Shown: positions 45,401 to 57,872, counted from the stretch's first letter. The stretch: 64,000 bases of DNA from Azorinus chamasolen (GCA_963576725.1 OY755240.1:11081878-11145877), one strand, 5' to 3'. Program-made: numbers and translations. The notes: generated by a model not told the origin, from the sequence alone.

Positions 45401-46371
45401 ATGTATATAAGTTCTGTAATGAATGTTTTATTCAATAAAACTTATTATTTATCAGTAACAGAACATCCCTGGTAACACTGAAAAGCTCATTTCTTGAAAA
45501 GATATATAAGCAATCTATTTCTTGCAAACAAGCCTACTCTTCAATATATTCATTGGTTGATTGACTAGAAATGCCTGGGTCAACTTGTTCAACGTTTGAA
45601 TCAAGATTATATATCAAACTGGTCTTGTGTATTTATACTCAAATCTGGTATATTATTGTTCACAACTTTAGGGACTGGGAAGTATTTCACCATTATGTTC
45701 TGCTTTGGATCATTTGTTGGCAAAAAATTTGCTTTTCTGGTGGCATTTTTTCAGCCTCAGACAGATAGATAAATCTACCAACTGTACCTTTTTGTCGTTA
45801 TTGATTTTGAACCTTTGGTGTGGTGTAAATTTGTCGTCTGGAAAGGCTTAAATGGGACCAGTGGTTAAAAGTTTTACAAAACATAATTTCAATCATTCCG
45901 CATAGATTTATTCTTAAATAATGTTTCACTATCTTAATATTTTAAGATGTTTGCTACAGCGTACATGCGTGTTAAAATATCGAATACAGAGCCTATCTAG
46001 CTATCACAAACAACAAGGCAAAAGTCTGCCTTTTATACCTAGACATAAGATGTGGTTTTGGTTACTCTCGAATTTTTATGGATGGATATTAAATAAGGGA
46101 GATTACTCCAATCAGTAGTGGTATAATTTCGATACTCAACGGGAATGCGATTTCAACGTGAATAGCTTTCACTATAATTTTAAAGGTTGGTATAGGCAAA
46201 AAATATTTGAGTATATTTCAGACTGATGAAACTTGATACGCAGTTAAGATTTTCAACAGGAAAAGTGCGCACTGCCCGTCCCGATCCTAATCTATGCACT
46301 GATAAAAGCTGTTTAATTCCCTAAATGTTTAAGGGGTTGTAATTTCTTAATAAATTTAACATTAAACTTAC
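45401..46371. other. Intergenic or intronic, no exon supported
   Basis: Short plus-strand frames at 45571-45768 and 45921-46118 have no recognisable domain or splice partner. Confidence 0.35.
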
Positions 46372-46428
46372 CTGATGTTTCTATCTTAACAGGCATGAGC
46401 TTTTCATTCTCATCACTTTCATCACTTG
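46372..46428 (-). CDS. Candidate 57 nt symmetric exon of an unknown gene
   Basis: On the minus strand the acceptor TAATGATTTCAG is followed by 57 nt and a consensus donor GTAAGT. Only one frame is open through it: SDESDENEKLMPVKIETS, with one base borrowed at each side (phase 1-1). The peptide is acidic and hydrophilic, typical of a linker, and gives no family. No neighbouring exon was identified; the candidate at 52828 does not match in phase. It could be a real small exon of a gene spanning this region or a chance match. Confidence 0.4.
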
Positions 46429-46477
46429 CTGAAATCATTACAAAGAAATGAGAAACATGCTATAATTTCAGCATTAA

Positions 46478-46719
46478 CCCTTTCCCTCATATAAACGTGT
46501 TTTCACCCATTTACGAACAGAGCAGACCCAGATCAGACGGCTCTTAGAGGAGCCGTCTGATCAGGGTCTGCTCTGTTTGCTAATGGAATTTTATAGATCT
46601 GTTATGTTACTTTCTGAAATGTCTACAATGTTCCACCTTCCATATTTGTTTATAACTACTTTGTTAATGAATATTAGGTAGGTATTGAAATTTGGCCTAA
46701 ATACAGAACAGGGAAAGGG
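46478..46719. mobile_element. TTAA MITE (CCCTTTCCCT subtype), reverse orientation
   Basis: TTAA at 46474-46477 and 46720-46723. The 242 bp length equals the copy at 20771. The palindrome centre GACGGCTCTTAGAGGAGCC is one base from symmetric. Confidence 0.85.
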
Positions 46720-46819
46720 TTAAGAACATACTTTTATTGACTTGTACATCAGTACATCATCATATAAAACCTTCACGTACATTTATTATATAAAGAAAAA
46801 AAACATACATATAATTTAC

Positions 46820-49417
46820 ATATGTTTTTTAAAGTCGAGTTGGACAACTCCCCTTAAACAAGCACTATTAGGCAGACTATTCAACTTCCAGATTTTTGTG
46901 AACTTTGAACATATTTTGCATTCAAATAACGCAAATAAGCTCGTTAAAATATATATATTTTTTAAATTTTGTTTATTAAAAATATATATGATCTGCTGCT
47001 GCAGTCTGTGAAAATTTTCAATATCTTGTATACCTTTGGCAGATGTCGGTGCGAAATGGCCTTTAAGCAGACAAATATATATATGTATATAGAAAATGAT
47101 GTCTGAAAAACCCACCCAAGTGACCTTATACTCAGCTTTGTACAAATTGACATCATCTATTTATCTCCCCCTAAAACAAGCATTAGGCAGACTAAATTCA
47201 ACTTCAAGGTTTTTGTGAACTTTGAACACGTTTTGTATTCAAATAACGAAATTTGGCTCAAATTAAAAGATTTTTTGTGAAAAATTTTGTATATTAAAAA
47301 TATATATGATCTGCTGTTGTGGTCTGCTAAAAATGTCAATATCTTGTTTACCTTTGGCAGACGGTGGTGAAAAATGGCCTGTAAGCAAATATATATAGAA
47401 TCTGATGTTTGAATAAAACCCACCAAAGTGACATCATACTCAGCTTTGTACAAATTGCCTTCAACTGTTTATCCCCCGCCCCCCTAAAACCAGCATTAGG
47501 CAGACTAAATTCAACATCCAGGTTTTTGTGAACTTTGTTCACCAAAGTGACATCATACTCAGCTTTGTACAAATTGCCATCAACTGATTATCCCCCCCCC
47601 CCCCTAAAACCAGCATTAGGCAGACTAAATTCAACATTCAGGTTTTTGTGAACTTTGAAAGGCAAAATGGCCTTTAAGCAGACAAAATATATATATAGAA
47701 AATAATGTCTGAAAAACCCACCCAAGTGACCTCATACTCCGCTTTGTACAAATTGACATCATCTATTTATCTCCCCCTAAAACAAGCATTAGGCAGACTT
47801 AATTCAACTTCAAGGTTTTTGTGAACTTTGAACATATTTTGAATTCAAATAACGCAAATAAGCTCGTTAAAACATTTTTTTAAAAATTCTGTTTATTAAA
47901 ACTATATCTGCTGCTGCAGTCTGCTAAAATGTTCAATATTTTGTATACCTCTGGCAGATTTCGGTGCAAAATGGCCTTTAAGCAGACAAAATATATATAT
48001 AGAGAGAAAATAATGTCTGAAAAGCCCACCCAAGTGACCTCATACTCCGCTTTGTACAAATTGACATAATCTATTTATCTCCCCCTAAAACAAGCATTAG
48101 GCAGACTTAATTCAACTTCAAGGTTTTTGTGAACTTTGAACACATTTTGAATTCAAATAACGAAATTTGGGTCAAATTAAAAGATTTTTTCTGAAAAAAA
48201 TTGTATATTAAAAATATATATGATCTGCTGTTGTGGTCTGCTAAAAATTTCAATATCTTGTTTACCTTTGGCAGACGGTGGTGAAAAATGGCCTGTAAGC
48301 AAATATATATAGAATCTGATGTTTGAATAAAACCCACCAAAGTGACATCATACTCAGCTTTGTACAAATTGCCATCAACTGTTTATCCCCCCCCCCCTAA
48401 AACCAGCATTAGGCAGACTAAATTCAACATTCAGGTTTTTGTGAACTTTGACATATTTTGAATTCAAATAACGTAATTAAGCTCCAATTAAAACATTTTT
48501 CAAAAATTCTGTTTATTAAAACTATATACAATCTGCTGCTGCAGTCTGCTAAAATGTTCAATATTTTGTATACCTCTGGCAGATTTCGGTGCAAAATGGC
48601 TTTTAAGCAGACAAAATATATATAGAGAGAGAAAATAATGTCTGAAAAACCCACCCAAGTGACCTCATACTCCGCTTTGTACAAATTGACATCATCTATT
48701 TATCTCCCCCTAAAACAAGCATTAGGCAGACTAAATTCAACTTCAAGGTTTTTGTGAACTTTGAACACATTTTGAATTCAAATAACGCAATTTAGCTCAA
48801 ATTAAAATATTTTTTGTGAAATATTTTGTATATTAGAAGTATATATGATCTGCTGTTGTAGTCTGCTAAAAATTTCAATATCTTGTATACCTTTGGCAGA
48901 CGTTGGTGCAAAATGGCCTGTAAGCAAATATATATAGAAACTGATGTTTGAAAAAAAACACCAAAGTGACATTATACTCAGCTTTGTAAAAAAATTGACA
49001 TCAACTGTTTATCCCCCCCCCCTAAAACCAGCATTAGGCAGACTATATTCAACATCCAGGTTTTTGTGAACTTTGAACATATTTTGAATTCAAATAACGT
49101 AATTAAGCTCCAATTAAAACATTTTTTAAAAAATTCAGTTTATTAAAAAAATGTTCAATATTTTGTACACCTTTTGCAGATTTCGCTGCATAATGGCCTT
49201 TAATCAGACAAATATATATATATATAGAAAATAATGCCTGAAAAACCCACCCAAGTGACGTCATACTCCGCTTTGTACAAATTGACATCATCTATTTATC
49301 TCCCCCTAAAACAAGCATTAGGCAGACTAAATTCAACTTCAAAGTTTTTGTGAACTTTGATCATATTTTGAATTCAAATAACGCTATTAAACTCCAATCA
49401 AAAGAATTTCTAGCTCA
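46820..49417. repeat. Satellite array, 312 bp monomers of two alternating types
   Basis: CATTAGGCAGACT recurs at about 47181, 47493, 47612, 47787, 48097, 48407, 48720, 49032 and 49315, mostly 310-313 bp apart; two short steps are truncated monomers. Type A has CTCCCCCTAAAACAAGC and TTCAACTTCAAGG; type B has CCCCCCCTAAAACCAGC and TTCAACATTCAGG or ACATCCAGG. The order A,B,B,A,A,B,A,B,A suggests a two-monomer higher-order unit. The minus-strand frames starting MYKAEYDVTLVGF in several monomers come from the satellite; their reading is not maintained through the array. Confidence 0.85.
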
Positions 49418-49830
49418 CCTGAGCACAAAGTGCTCATGGTGAGCTATTGTGATCGTGCTGTGTCCAGCGTAGGCTTTGGTTGTGCGCCATCTGTCGTCCA
49501 TTTAGTTTTGTTTGTGAACACACTAGAGGCCACAGTTCTTGGTAAATCTTTATAAAACTTGCCCCAAATTTGTTTTTGACAAAATCTAGGTCAAGTTCGA
49601 TAATGCGTCATGTGGGGTCAAAAAGTAGGTCACTATGTCAAATCATACAAAAACCCTGTGAAAACACTAGAGGCCACAGATTTGGGTCAATCTTCATCAT
49701 ACTTACCTCAAATATAGTCATGACAAAATCTAGGTCAAGTTTGAAAATGGGTCATGTCCAATGAAAAAGTAGGTCACTAGGTCGAATCCAAGCATAATTT
49801 TAATTTTTCAGCCAAAATCATTTCTATCAG
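49418..49830 (-). mobile_element. Repeat with an inverted copy of the GGTGAGCT terminal hairpin
   Basis: AGCTCACCTGAGCACAAAG, TGCTCATGGTGAGCTA at the left is the reverse-oriented form of the terminal hairpin of the AACAAGAGGG elements. The body differs (TGTCCAGCGTAGGCTTTGG, ACACTAGAGGCCACAG, TTGACAAAATCTAGGTCAAG, AAAAAGTAGGTCACTA in two units). Confidence 0.6.
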
Positions 49831-50196
49831 AGTGTTAACCTTATCACTGTTGATGAAGACTGAAATAAGTACATGGTTTGGTTTCTGATCTAATCATCAG
49901 ATGCCAAACAATTTTTATTTGATCAAGATCCAAACTATTTGAAACGTGTGGCAATTTATTTAAGGTTAAAATGCCCAAAACTTATTTTTAAGAAATTCAA
50001 GCATATAACAGTTCTGAAGCAGAGGGAATTAGAGAGTGAAAGGGTGACTCCTGCAGTCTGGTATACAGTTCAACTTGTTACGTATCAAGCTGAACTTCAC
50101 CATTCTTCGGAATTAACAATAGATACATTGATAATTGTGACAGACTGATGCTGATTATGGCCATTTGGTAGCTTAATGCAGGGTATAGATATGCAA

Positions 50197-51890
50197 AACA
50201 AGAGGGCCAGAATGGCCCTGACATCGCCCACCAGGCAATCACAGGAGAATATTTTCACATTTTTCACTATGTTTCTATAGAAAACTAGCCATCCTGTGGC
50301 AAGGCCAATTTTGACTCAAGGGGAATAATTTATACAACTTTTGTAGAGGACCTGAACATGATGCTATGTGGCAAATATGAAAGCTGAGAACATTCCAGTT
50401 TCAGAGGAGAATAATTTCAAAGTTGTCACTATATGTTTCTATTGAGAACTGGCTGAGAACCTTCCAGTGTCAGGGAAGAATATATTCATACGTTTCCTAT
50501 ATATTTCTATAGAAAACAGGGCACCCTTGGGGCGGGGCCAATTTTGACCTCAGGGGCATAATTTATATAACTTTCGTAGAGGACCTGAACATGGTGTTAT
50601 GTGACAAGTATGAAAGCTGAGAACCTTCTAGTTTCAAAGTAGAAGACTTTCAAAGTTGTCACTATATATATGTTTCTATTGAAAACTGGCCACCCCTGGG
50701 GCCGGGCCAATTTTGACCCCAGGGGAATAATTTATGTAACTCTTGTAGAGAACCTGAACATGATGCTATGTGTCAAATATGAAAGCTGAGAACCTTCCAG
50801 TTTCAGAGGAGAAGATTTTCAAACTTGTCACTATATGTTTCTATTGAGAACTAGCTACCCCTGGGGCAGGGCCAATTTTGACCCCAGGGGCATAATTTAT
50901 ATTTATATACTTTGGTAGAGTACCTGAACATGATGCTATGTGCCAAATATGAAAGCTGAGAACCCTGTAGATTCAGAGAAGAAGATTTTCTCAGTTTTTA
51001 CTATATGTTTCTATTGAAAACTGACCATCCCTGGGGAGGGGCCATTTTTTACCCTAGGGGCACAATTTAAATAACTTTTGTAGAGGACCTGAACATGATG
51101 TTATGTGCCAAATATGAAAGCTAAGAACCTTCCAGTTTCTGGGAAGACTATAGAATAAACTTTTCCTATATATCTCTATAGAAAACAGGGTACCAATTTT
51201 GACCCCAGGGGCATAATTTATACAACTTTCGTAGAGGACCTGAACATGATGTTATGTGCCAAGTAAGAAAGCTGAGAACCTTCTAGTTTCAAAGGAGAAG
51301 ATTTCAAAGTTGTCACTATATGTTTCTATTGAAAACTGGCCACCCCTGGGGCCGGGCCAATTTTGACCCCAAGGGCATAATTTATATAACTTTTGTAAAG
51401 GACCTGAACATGATGTTATGTGCCAAATCTGAAAGCTGAGAACCTTCCTGTTTCAGAGGAGAAGATTTTCAAAGTTGTCATTATATGTTTCTATTGAAAA
51501 CTGCCCACCCCTGGGGCGGAGCCAATTTTGACCCTAAGGGCATGATTTATATAACTTTTGTAGATGACCTGTACATGATGCTATATGACAAATATGAAAG
51601 CAGAGAACCTTCGAGTTTCAGAGAAGAAGATATTCAAGGTTTTATCATATATTTCAATAGAAAACAAGGCACCACTGGGGTGGGGCCAATTTTGACCCCA
51701 GGGGCATAATTTATATAACTTTTGTAGAGGACCTACAGATGATGTTATGTACCAAAGATGAAAGCTGAGAACCCTGTAGATTCAGAGGAGAAGATTTTTT
51801 AAAGGTTCAAATTGTTGACGCCCGACGACGGATGACGCACATCAGGCAATCACAAAAGCTCACCCTGAGCACAAAAGTGCTCTGGTGAGC
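50197..51890 (+). mobile_element. Hairpin-ended tandem-core element, about 10 units
   Basis: Starts AACAAGAGGGCCAGAATGG and ends with the AGCTCACCCTGAGCAC hairpin. Core units are as in 37244-39510, some with internal deletions. The left flank (GCTTAATGCAGGGTATAGAT) is part of a CAGTAAAACC-type MITE core, so the element probably inserted there. Confidence 0.82.
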
Positions 51891-51894
51891 CAGA

Positions 51895-52713
51895 GCCAGA
51901 ATGAGGGTCAGAATGGCCCTGAAGCGCTCACCGGACAACCAGAGGAGAAGATTTTCAATGTTTTGACTATATGTTTCTATAGAAAACTAGCCGGCCCTGG
52001 GGTGGGCCAATTTTGACCCCAGGGGAATAATTCAGAAAACTTGTAGGGGACCTGAACATGATGCTATGTGCCAAATATGAAAGCTGAGAGCCTTCCAGTT
52101 TCAGAGATGGAGATTTTTCAAAGATTTCACTTTTTGTTTCTATTGAAAACTGCCCACCCCTGGCGCGGGGCCAATTTTGACCCCGGGGCCATAATTTATA
52201 CAAATTATGTGGAGGACCTGAACATGATGCTATGTGCTAAATATGAAAGCTGAGAACCTTCTGGTTTCAGAGGAGAAAATTTTCAAAGTTTGCTCTATAT
52301 GATTCTTTTCAAAACTGCCCACCCCTGGGGCGGGGCCAATTTTGACCCCAGGGCAATAATTTATATAAATTTTGTAGAGCACCTGAAAATGATGCTATGT
52401 GCCAATTATGAAAGCTCAGAACCTTCTGGTTTCAGAGAAGAATATTTTCAAAGTTTTACAATATGTTTCTATTGAAAACAAGGCACTCCTGTGGTGGGGT
52501 CAATTTTGACCCCAGGGACATAATTTATATATCTTTTGTAGAGGACCTGAATATGATGCTATGTGCATAAGATGAAAGTTGAGATCCCTGTAGATTCAGA
52601 GGAGAAGATTTTTAAAGGTTCAAATTGTTGACGACGGACGGCGAATGACGCACGCCGACGGACAACAGGCGATCACAAAAGCTCACCCTGAGCACTTTGT
52701 GCTCTGGTGAGCT
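51895..52713 (+). mobile_element. Hairpin-ended tandem-core element, four to five units
   Basis: Begins AGAATGAGGGTCAGAATGGC, CCTGAAGCGCTCACCGG only a few bases after the end of the previous copy, contains four to five core units, a GACGACGGACGGCGAATGAC tract and the terminal hairpin at 52679-52713. Confidence 0.82.
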
Positions 52714-52827
52714 AACAAAATATAACTTTTCTGAATCTATACATCTTGACCAGTTCCTTTAACATAACCTATGAATAGCTATTGACAGACAACTTTCTGG
52801 TGAATACTTGACATTACAGGTTTTTAC

Positions 52828-53245
52828 CTGTGACTTGAAATCCGCTGTTTCAATAACTGGACATGTTCAATGCTTTTCAGAAGGTTCTTGGATGCTACGC
52901 AGTTGCGTTTTCCGTAATTCGACAGCAGGATCACAATCTCTCACTTCAGAGCCACAGTCTCCACAAGGAAAATCTGGTCCAGCGTTGCTCTCAACATCTG
53001 TGGATATAGACAAAAGCAAAATGGCAAGATGTGCTTTTGTGTGGTGTTTGTAGGCGTTTGTGCTGCAGTCTCAGTGCAGCGACAATTGTCCCACATGACT
53101 ACAAATTTGAGGGTCTGAGGCTGTTCGGTCCGATACTGGGTCTTGGAAGTGACTGAGCTTTGCAATCATTAGCACATCCAGCTAAGTCGTTGAGTGTGAC
53201 ATTGCCTGCATACAGAAGGAAGGAGACTAACATACCTTTCAGCAT
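52828..53245 (-). pseudogene. Candidate two-exon minus-strand gene, second exon frame-disrupted
   Basis: Exon 1 would start ATGCTGAAAG at 53245, with donor GTATGT at 53235. Exon 2 (52828-52997) follows a strong polypyrimidine acceptor (TTTGTCTATATCCACAG) and ends at a good donor (CACAG|GTAAAA). Joined in phase 1 it reads MLK, DVESNAGPDFPCGDCGSEV, RDCDPAVELRKTQLRSIQ and reaches a stop shortly after. One frame over, the remainder of the exon is open to the donor and has helix-like sequence (NLLKSIEHVQLLKQRISSH). A single-base shift near 52895 would explain both halves. No family is recognised; the CxxC pair and following helix are the only visible traits. The plus strand is also open here, but its splice signals are weaker. 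Confidence 0.4.
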
Positions 53246-54685
53246 GACAGATTTGTCAAAATTCTACCGGAAGTCGACATGTACAATGGCAGATAATGAG
53301 ATTGTAAACAATGAACCGAGGTCAAATGGGCGGGAGGGAATCAGTGCAGATTTATTACCTGTTTCAGCAAATCGATGCAAAATTTACAATATAACTGAAT
53401 CAATCTGATGCTAAAATTAGAGATTTTAACCAAAACAACGAGAGGTGAAACAAGCAGTATCAGTCCAGAAAACAAGTTTTTAGGGGTGCACTGCAGATCG
53501 AGTCAGCTGTTAGCAGTTTTCCGACGCTGTAACACACCAATATTTATGCTCTATTCCTGGCGATTCGTGTTTCTTAAAGTTCAAACTATATTATGCGTAT
53601 GACAGTTGTGCAGTCTAAGTATTTTTTAGTTGTATAGTAATATTTTAAAACATTTATTCATCTTGAAATAATAAATTTTCAGAAGAAAATCCTCAAAAGT
53701 GTAAATTTTACTGGCTAAATAGATTGAGTCGGCTGCTACGAATTTTTAACCTCAATGTCTCTGCTCACTGTACAGGCTATGTCCAAAAGTATGTCTTTCA
53801 CTATATTTTTCACATAGGAGAGAGACCTTACAGAGCGGAGACCTACTTTAGTTTATTCACACAGGATAGAGACCTAATCTTATTCATGCCCGAGAGATAC
53901 CTACTAGATTTTAATCAAATAATATTTTACTGGAGACAATGCCTTACTGGAGATGTTTTAGTCAAAATACACAAATTCCAGAGGAAAAAATGAGTTTAAA
54001 CAAGGTATAAGGACATTGACAATAAATGGTTCTTGTTATAAAAAATACTTTAAACTCATTACAGCATGCATAATTTGTTTGATATGCATTTCATTTTGTT
54101 TTAACAGTTCAAAGTTAAAACTTAAAGGGGGTGTCCCTACATTTGACGCGTTTCATAAACACTTAAAATATACAAAACTCATTTATTTATATGCTGAAAA
54201 GTAGTATATCGCAAAAAGCCCCATCCAATTACAAAACATCCAAGTGTTTGATATCGCCGCTTTTGGTTTTACTACCCGAAGTTTCAGTTTTATTCGGGTT
54301 GGGTTTTATTTTCGTAACCTATTCCGGATTCTCCGACCACTTCCGAGAAAGCTATTACGTAAAAAATGGAGGGATTGGGTGATCATCGGCAAAACGCGGA
54401 AGAATTTAACGGAAAAGGCCGATAATATTGTGTTGTAGAACAAAAATTATCTAGTATTGATAAAATCGGTTTATTTGTATCACAGGGACATTTTTCGATA
54501 TAAGTTCAAATTGGGAACCTTCATAATAATGATAGAGCATAACAAATACCAAGTTTTATGATATTATTGAAAACATGCGATCATTGTAGGGACTTCCTCT
54601 TTAAAGGTCAAGTAAACAGGCCGGCTAATTTTTCGTAAATATTTGACAAATGGGTACCTTGTACGACGTAGGTTCGAAAACACAA
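53246..54685. other. No supported gene
   Basis: Probably includes the promoter and 5' region of the minus-strand candidate ending at 53245. Plus-strand frames at 53408-53602 and 53724-53993 show no real domain: the GERPY string at about 53820 lacks any Cys2His2 ligands and sits in repeated GAGACCTAC text. Confidence 0.4.
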
Positions 54686-55828
54686 AACAAGAGGGCCAGA
54701 ATGGCCCTGAAGCGCTCACCAGACAATCAGAGGAGAAGATTTTCAAAGTTTTCTCTATATGTTTCTACTGAAAACCACCCACCCCTGGGGCAGGCCAATT
54801 TTGACCCCAGGGCCATAATTAGTATAACTTTTGTAGAGGACCTGAACATGATGCTCTGTGCCAAATATGAAAGCTGAGCGCCTTCCAGTTTCAGGAGAAG
54901 ATTTTCAAAGTTTTCTCTATTTGTTTCTATTGAAAACTGCCCACCCCTGGGGCGGGGCCAATTTTGACCCCAGGGCCATAATTTATATAACTTTTGTAGA
55001 GGACCTAAACATGATGCTATATGCCAGATATGAAAGCTGAGAACCTTCCAGTTTCAGAGGAGAAGATTTTCAAAGATTTCACTATTTGTTTCCATTGAAA
55101 ACAGCCAACCCCTGGGGCGGGGCCAATTTTGACCCCAGGGACATAATTTATATAACTTTTGTAGAGGACCTGAACATGATGCTCTGTGCCAAATATGAAA
55201 GATGAGAGCCTTTCAGTTTCAGAGGAGAAGATTTTCAAAGATTTCACTATTTGTTTCTATTGAAAACTTCCCACCCCTGGGGCGGGGCCGATTTTGACCC
55301 CAGGGGCATAATTTATATAACTTTTGTAGAGGACCTGAACAAGATGCTCTGTGCCAAATATGAAAGCTGAGAGCATTCCAGTTAAAGAGGAGAAGATTTT
55401 CAAAGATTTCACTATTTGTTTCTATTGAAAACTTCCCACCCCTGGGGCGGGGCCAATTTTGACCCCAGGGTCATAATTTAAATAACTTTTGTAGAGGACC
55501 TGAACATGATGCTATGTGCCAAATATGAAAGCTGATAACCTTCTGGTTTCAGAGGAGAAGATTTTCAAAGTTTTACTATATGTTTCTATTGAAAACTTCC
55601 AACCCCTGGGGCGGGGTCAATTTTGACCCCAGAGGCATTATTTTTATAACTTTTGTAGAGGACCTATAGGTGATGCTATGTACGAAAGATGAAAGCTGAG
55701 AACCCTGTAGATTCAGGAGAAGATTTTTAAAGGTTCAAATTGTTGACGCGGGACGACTGACGACGCACGACGACGGACATCAGGCAATCACAAAAGCTCA
55801 CCCTGAGCACTTTGTGCTCTGGTGAGCT
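54686..55828 (+). mobile_element. Hairpin-ended tandem-core element, six to seven units of 163-165 bp
   Basis: The cleanest copy for measuring period: GTAGAGGACCT at 54833, 54996 and 55161. It starts AACAAGAGGGCCAGAATGG at 54686 and ends with a GACGACGCACGACGACGG tract and the hairpin AGCTCACCCTGAGCAC at 55796-55828. Confidence 0.85.
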
Positions 55829-56228
55829 AAAAATACAGTCAAATCGAACATAGCAGCTGTCAAATATCACCGATAAGTAAGCACTGGCTGATTTTGGTTG
55901 TTTGCTAATCTCCCTTGTGATGACATCACTTGTGACATTCCCGATATATGTCGAACTATATATTGTACAGAAAAGAATCGCACGTAATGTACTTCTGCTT
56001 GTTTTGAGTGCTAAAATGGTAATTTGTGCTGCCTATGGGTGTATCCCTGCCTATGTGTGTAGCTCCTAATCCGACAGAGACTAAATAGAATTATTTAAAA
56101 GCTGAGAAGTTCAAGAAAATGTGATGTGATTTATATTGGGTCAGCTTACATATTTTGTCTCGATGGCTGTTTCCGTGAAATTTATACTAGAGAAAATAGT
56201 GCAGTGGATGACTTGGGTCTACAATTAT
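55829..56228. other. Spacer, no gene seen
   Basis: Non-repetitive DNA of 400 bp between two copies of the same element. GTGATGACATCACTTG palindrome at about 55917. Confidence 0.4.
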
Positions 56229-57872
56229 AACAAGAGGGCCAGAATGGCCCTGAAGCGCTCACCAGACAATCCGAGGAGAAGATTTTCAAAGTTTTCACTA
56301 TATGTTTCCATAGAAAACTAGCCGGCCCTGGGGCGGGCCAATTTTGACCCCAGGGGAATAATTTAGAAAAACTTGTAGGGGACCTGAACATGATGCTATG
56401 AGCCAATTATGAAAGCTGAGATTAACCTTCCAGTTTCAGAGAAGAAGATTTTCAAAGTTTTCTCAATATGTTTCTATTGAAAACTGTCCACCCCTGTGGC
56501 AGGGCCAATTTTAACCCCGAGACCATACCTAATGTATATAACTTTTGTAGAGGACCTGAACATGATGCTCTGTGCCAAATATGAAAGCCGAGAGCCTTCC
56601 AGTTTCAGTGAAGAAGATTTTCAAAGATTTCACTATTTGTTTCTATTGAAAACTGCCCACCCCTGGGCGGGGCCAATTTTGACCCCGGGCCATAATTTAT
56701 ATAACTTTTGTAGAGAACCTGAACATGATGCTATGTGCAAAATATGAAAGCTGAGAACCTTCCAGTTTCAGATGAGAAGATTTTCAAAGATTTCACTATT
56801 TGTTTCTATTGAAAACTGCCCACCCCTAGGGCGGGGCCAATTTTGACCCCGGGGCCATAATTTATACAACTTTTGTAGAGGACCTGAACATGATGCTCTG
56901 TGCCAAATATGAAAGCTGACAGCCTTCCAGTTTCAGAGAAGAAAATTTTCAAAGATTTCACTATTTGTTTCTATTGAAAACTGCCCACCCCTGGGGCGGG
57001 GCCAATTTTGACCCCGGGGCCATAATTTATATAACTTTTGTAGAGGACCTGAACATTATACTATGTGCCAAATATGAAAGCTGAGAACCTTCCAGTTTCA
57101 GACGAGAAGATTTTCAAAGATTTCACTATTTGTTTCTTTTGAAAACTGCCAATTCCTGGGGCGGGCCAATTTTGACCCCGGGGCCATTATTTATATAAAT
57201 TTGGCAGAGGACCTGAACATGATGCTATGTGCCAAATATGAAAGCTGAGAGCCTTCCAGTTTCAGAGAAGAAGATTTTTAAAGATTTAACTATTTGTTTC
57301 TTTTGAAAACTGCCCACCCCTGGGGCGGGCCAATTTTGACCCTTGGGCCATAAATAATACAACTTATGTAGAGGACCTGAACATGATGCTATATGCCAAA
57401 TACGAAAGCTGAGAGCCCTCCAGTTTCAGAGAAGAAGATTTGCAAAGATTTCACTATTTGTTTCTATTGAAAACTGCCCATCCCTGGGGCGTGGCCAATT
57501 TTGACCTAGGGGTAATAATTTATATAACTTTTGTAGAGGACCTGAACATGATGCTATGTGCTAAATATGAAAGCTGAGAACCTTCCAGTTTCAGAGGAGA
57601 AGATTTTCAAAGTTTTACTATATGTTTCTATTGAAAACAAGGCACCCCTGGGGCGGGGTCAATTTTGACCCCAGGGGCATAATTTATATAACTTTTGTAG
57701 AGGACCTGAATATGATGCTATGTGCCAAAGATGAAAGTTGAGATCCCTGTAGATTCAGAGGAGAAGATTTTTAAAGGTTCAAATTGTTGACGACGGACGA
57801 CGAACGACGCACGCCGACGGACAACGGGCGATCACAAAAGCTCACCCTGAGCACTTAATGCTCTGGTGAGCT
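56229..57872 (+). mobile_element. Hairpin-ended tandem-core element, about 10 units
   Basis: AACAAGAGGGCCAGAATGG at 56229, core units as elsewhere, then GACGACGGACGACGAACGAC and the terminal hairpin with loop TTAA. The frames on either strand come from the core. Confidence 0.85.

Noticed and set aside
46816..48684. Repeated minus-strand frames starting MYKAEY
   Set aside because: They follow the satellite monomers, end at different places and are interrupted in many units. Noted as a curiosity only.
52808..53053. Plus-strand frame over the candidate minus-strand exon
   Set aside because: The minus strand has the stronger acceptor (long pyrimidine tract) and donor, so the plus frame was treated as a shadow. 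Not fully excluded.
53724..53993. GERPY string suggesting a C2H2 zinc-finger linker
   Set aside because: No Cys2His2 ligands on either side; the string lies in short repeated GAGACCTAC text.
37244..57872. Frames inside the 165 bp core arrays (about 60-85 codons)
   Set aside because: They are periodic translations of the repeat on either strand and not maintained between copies.
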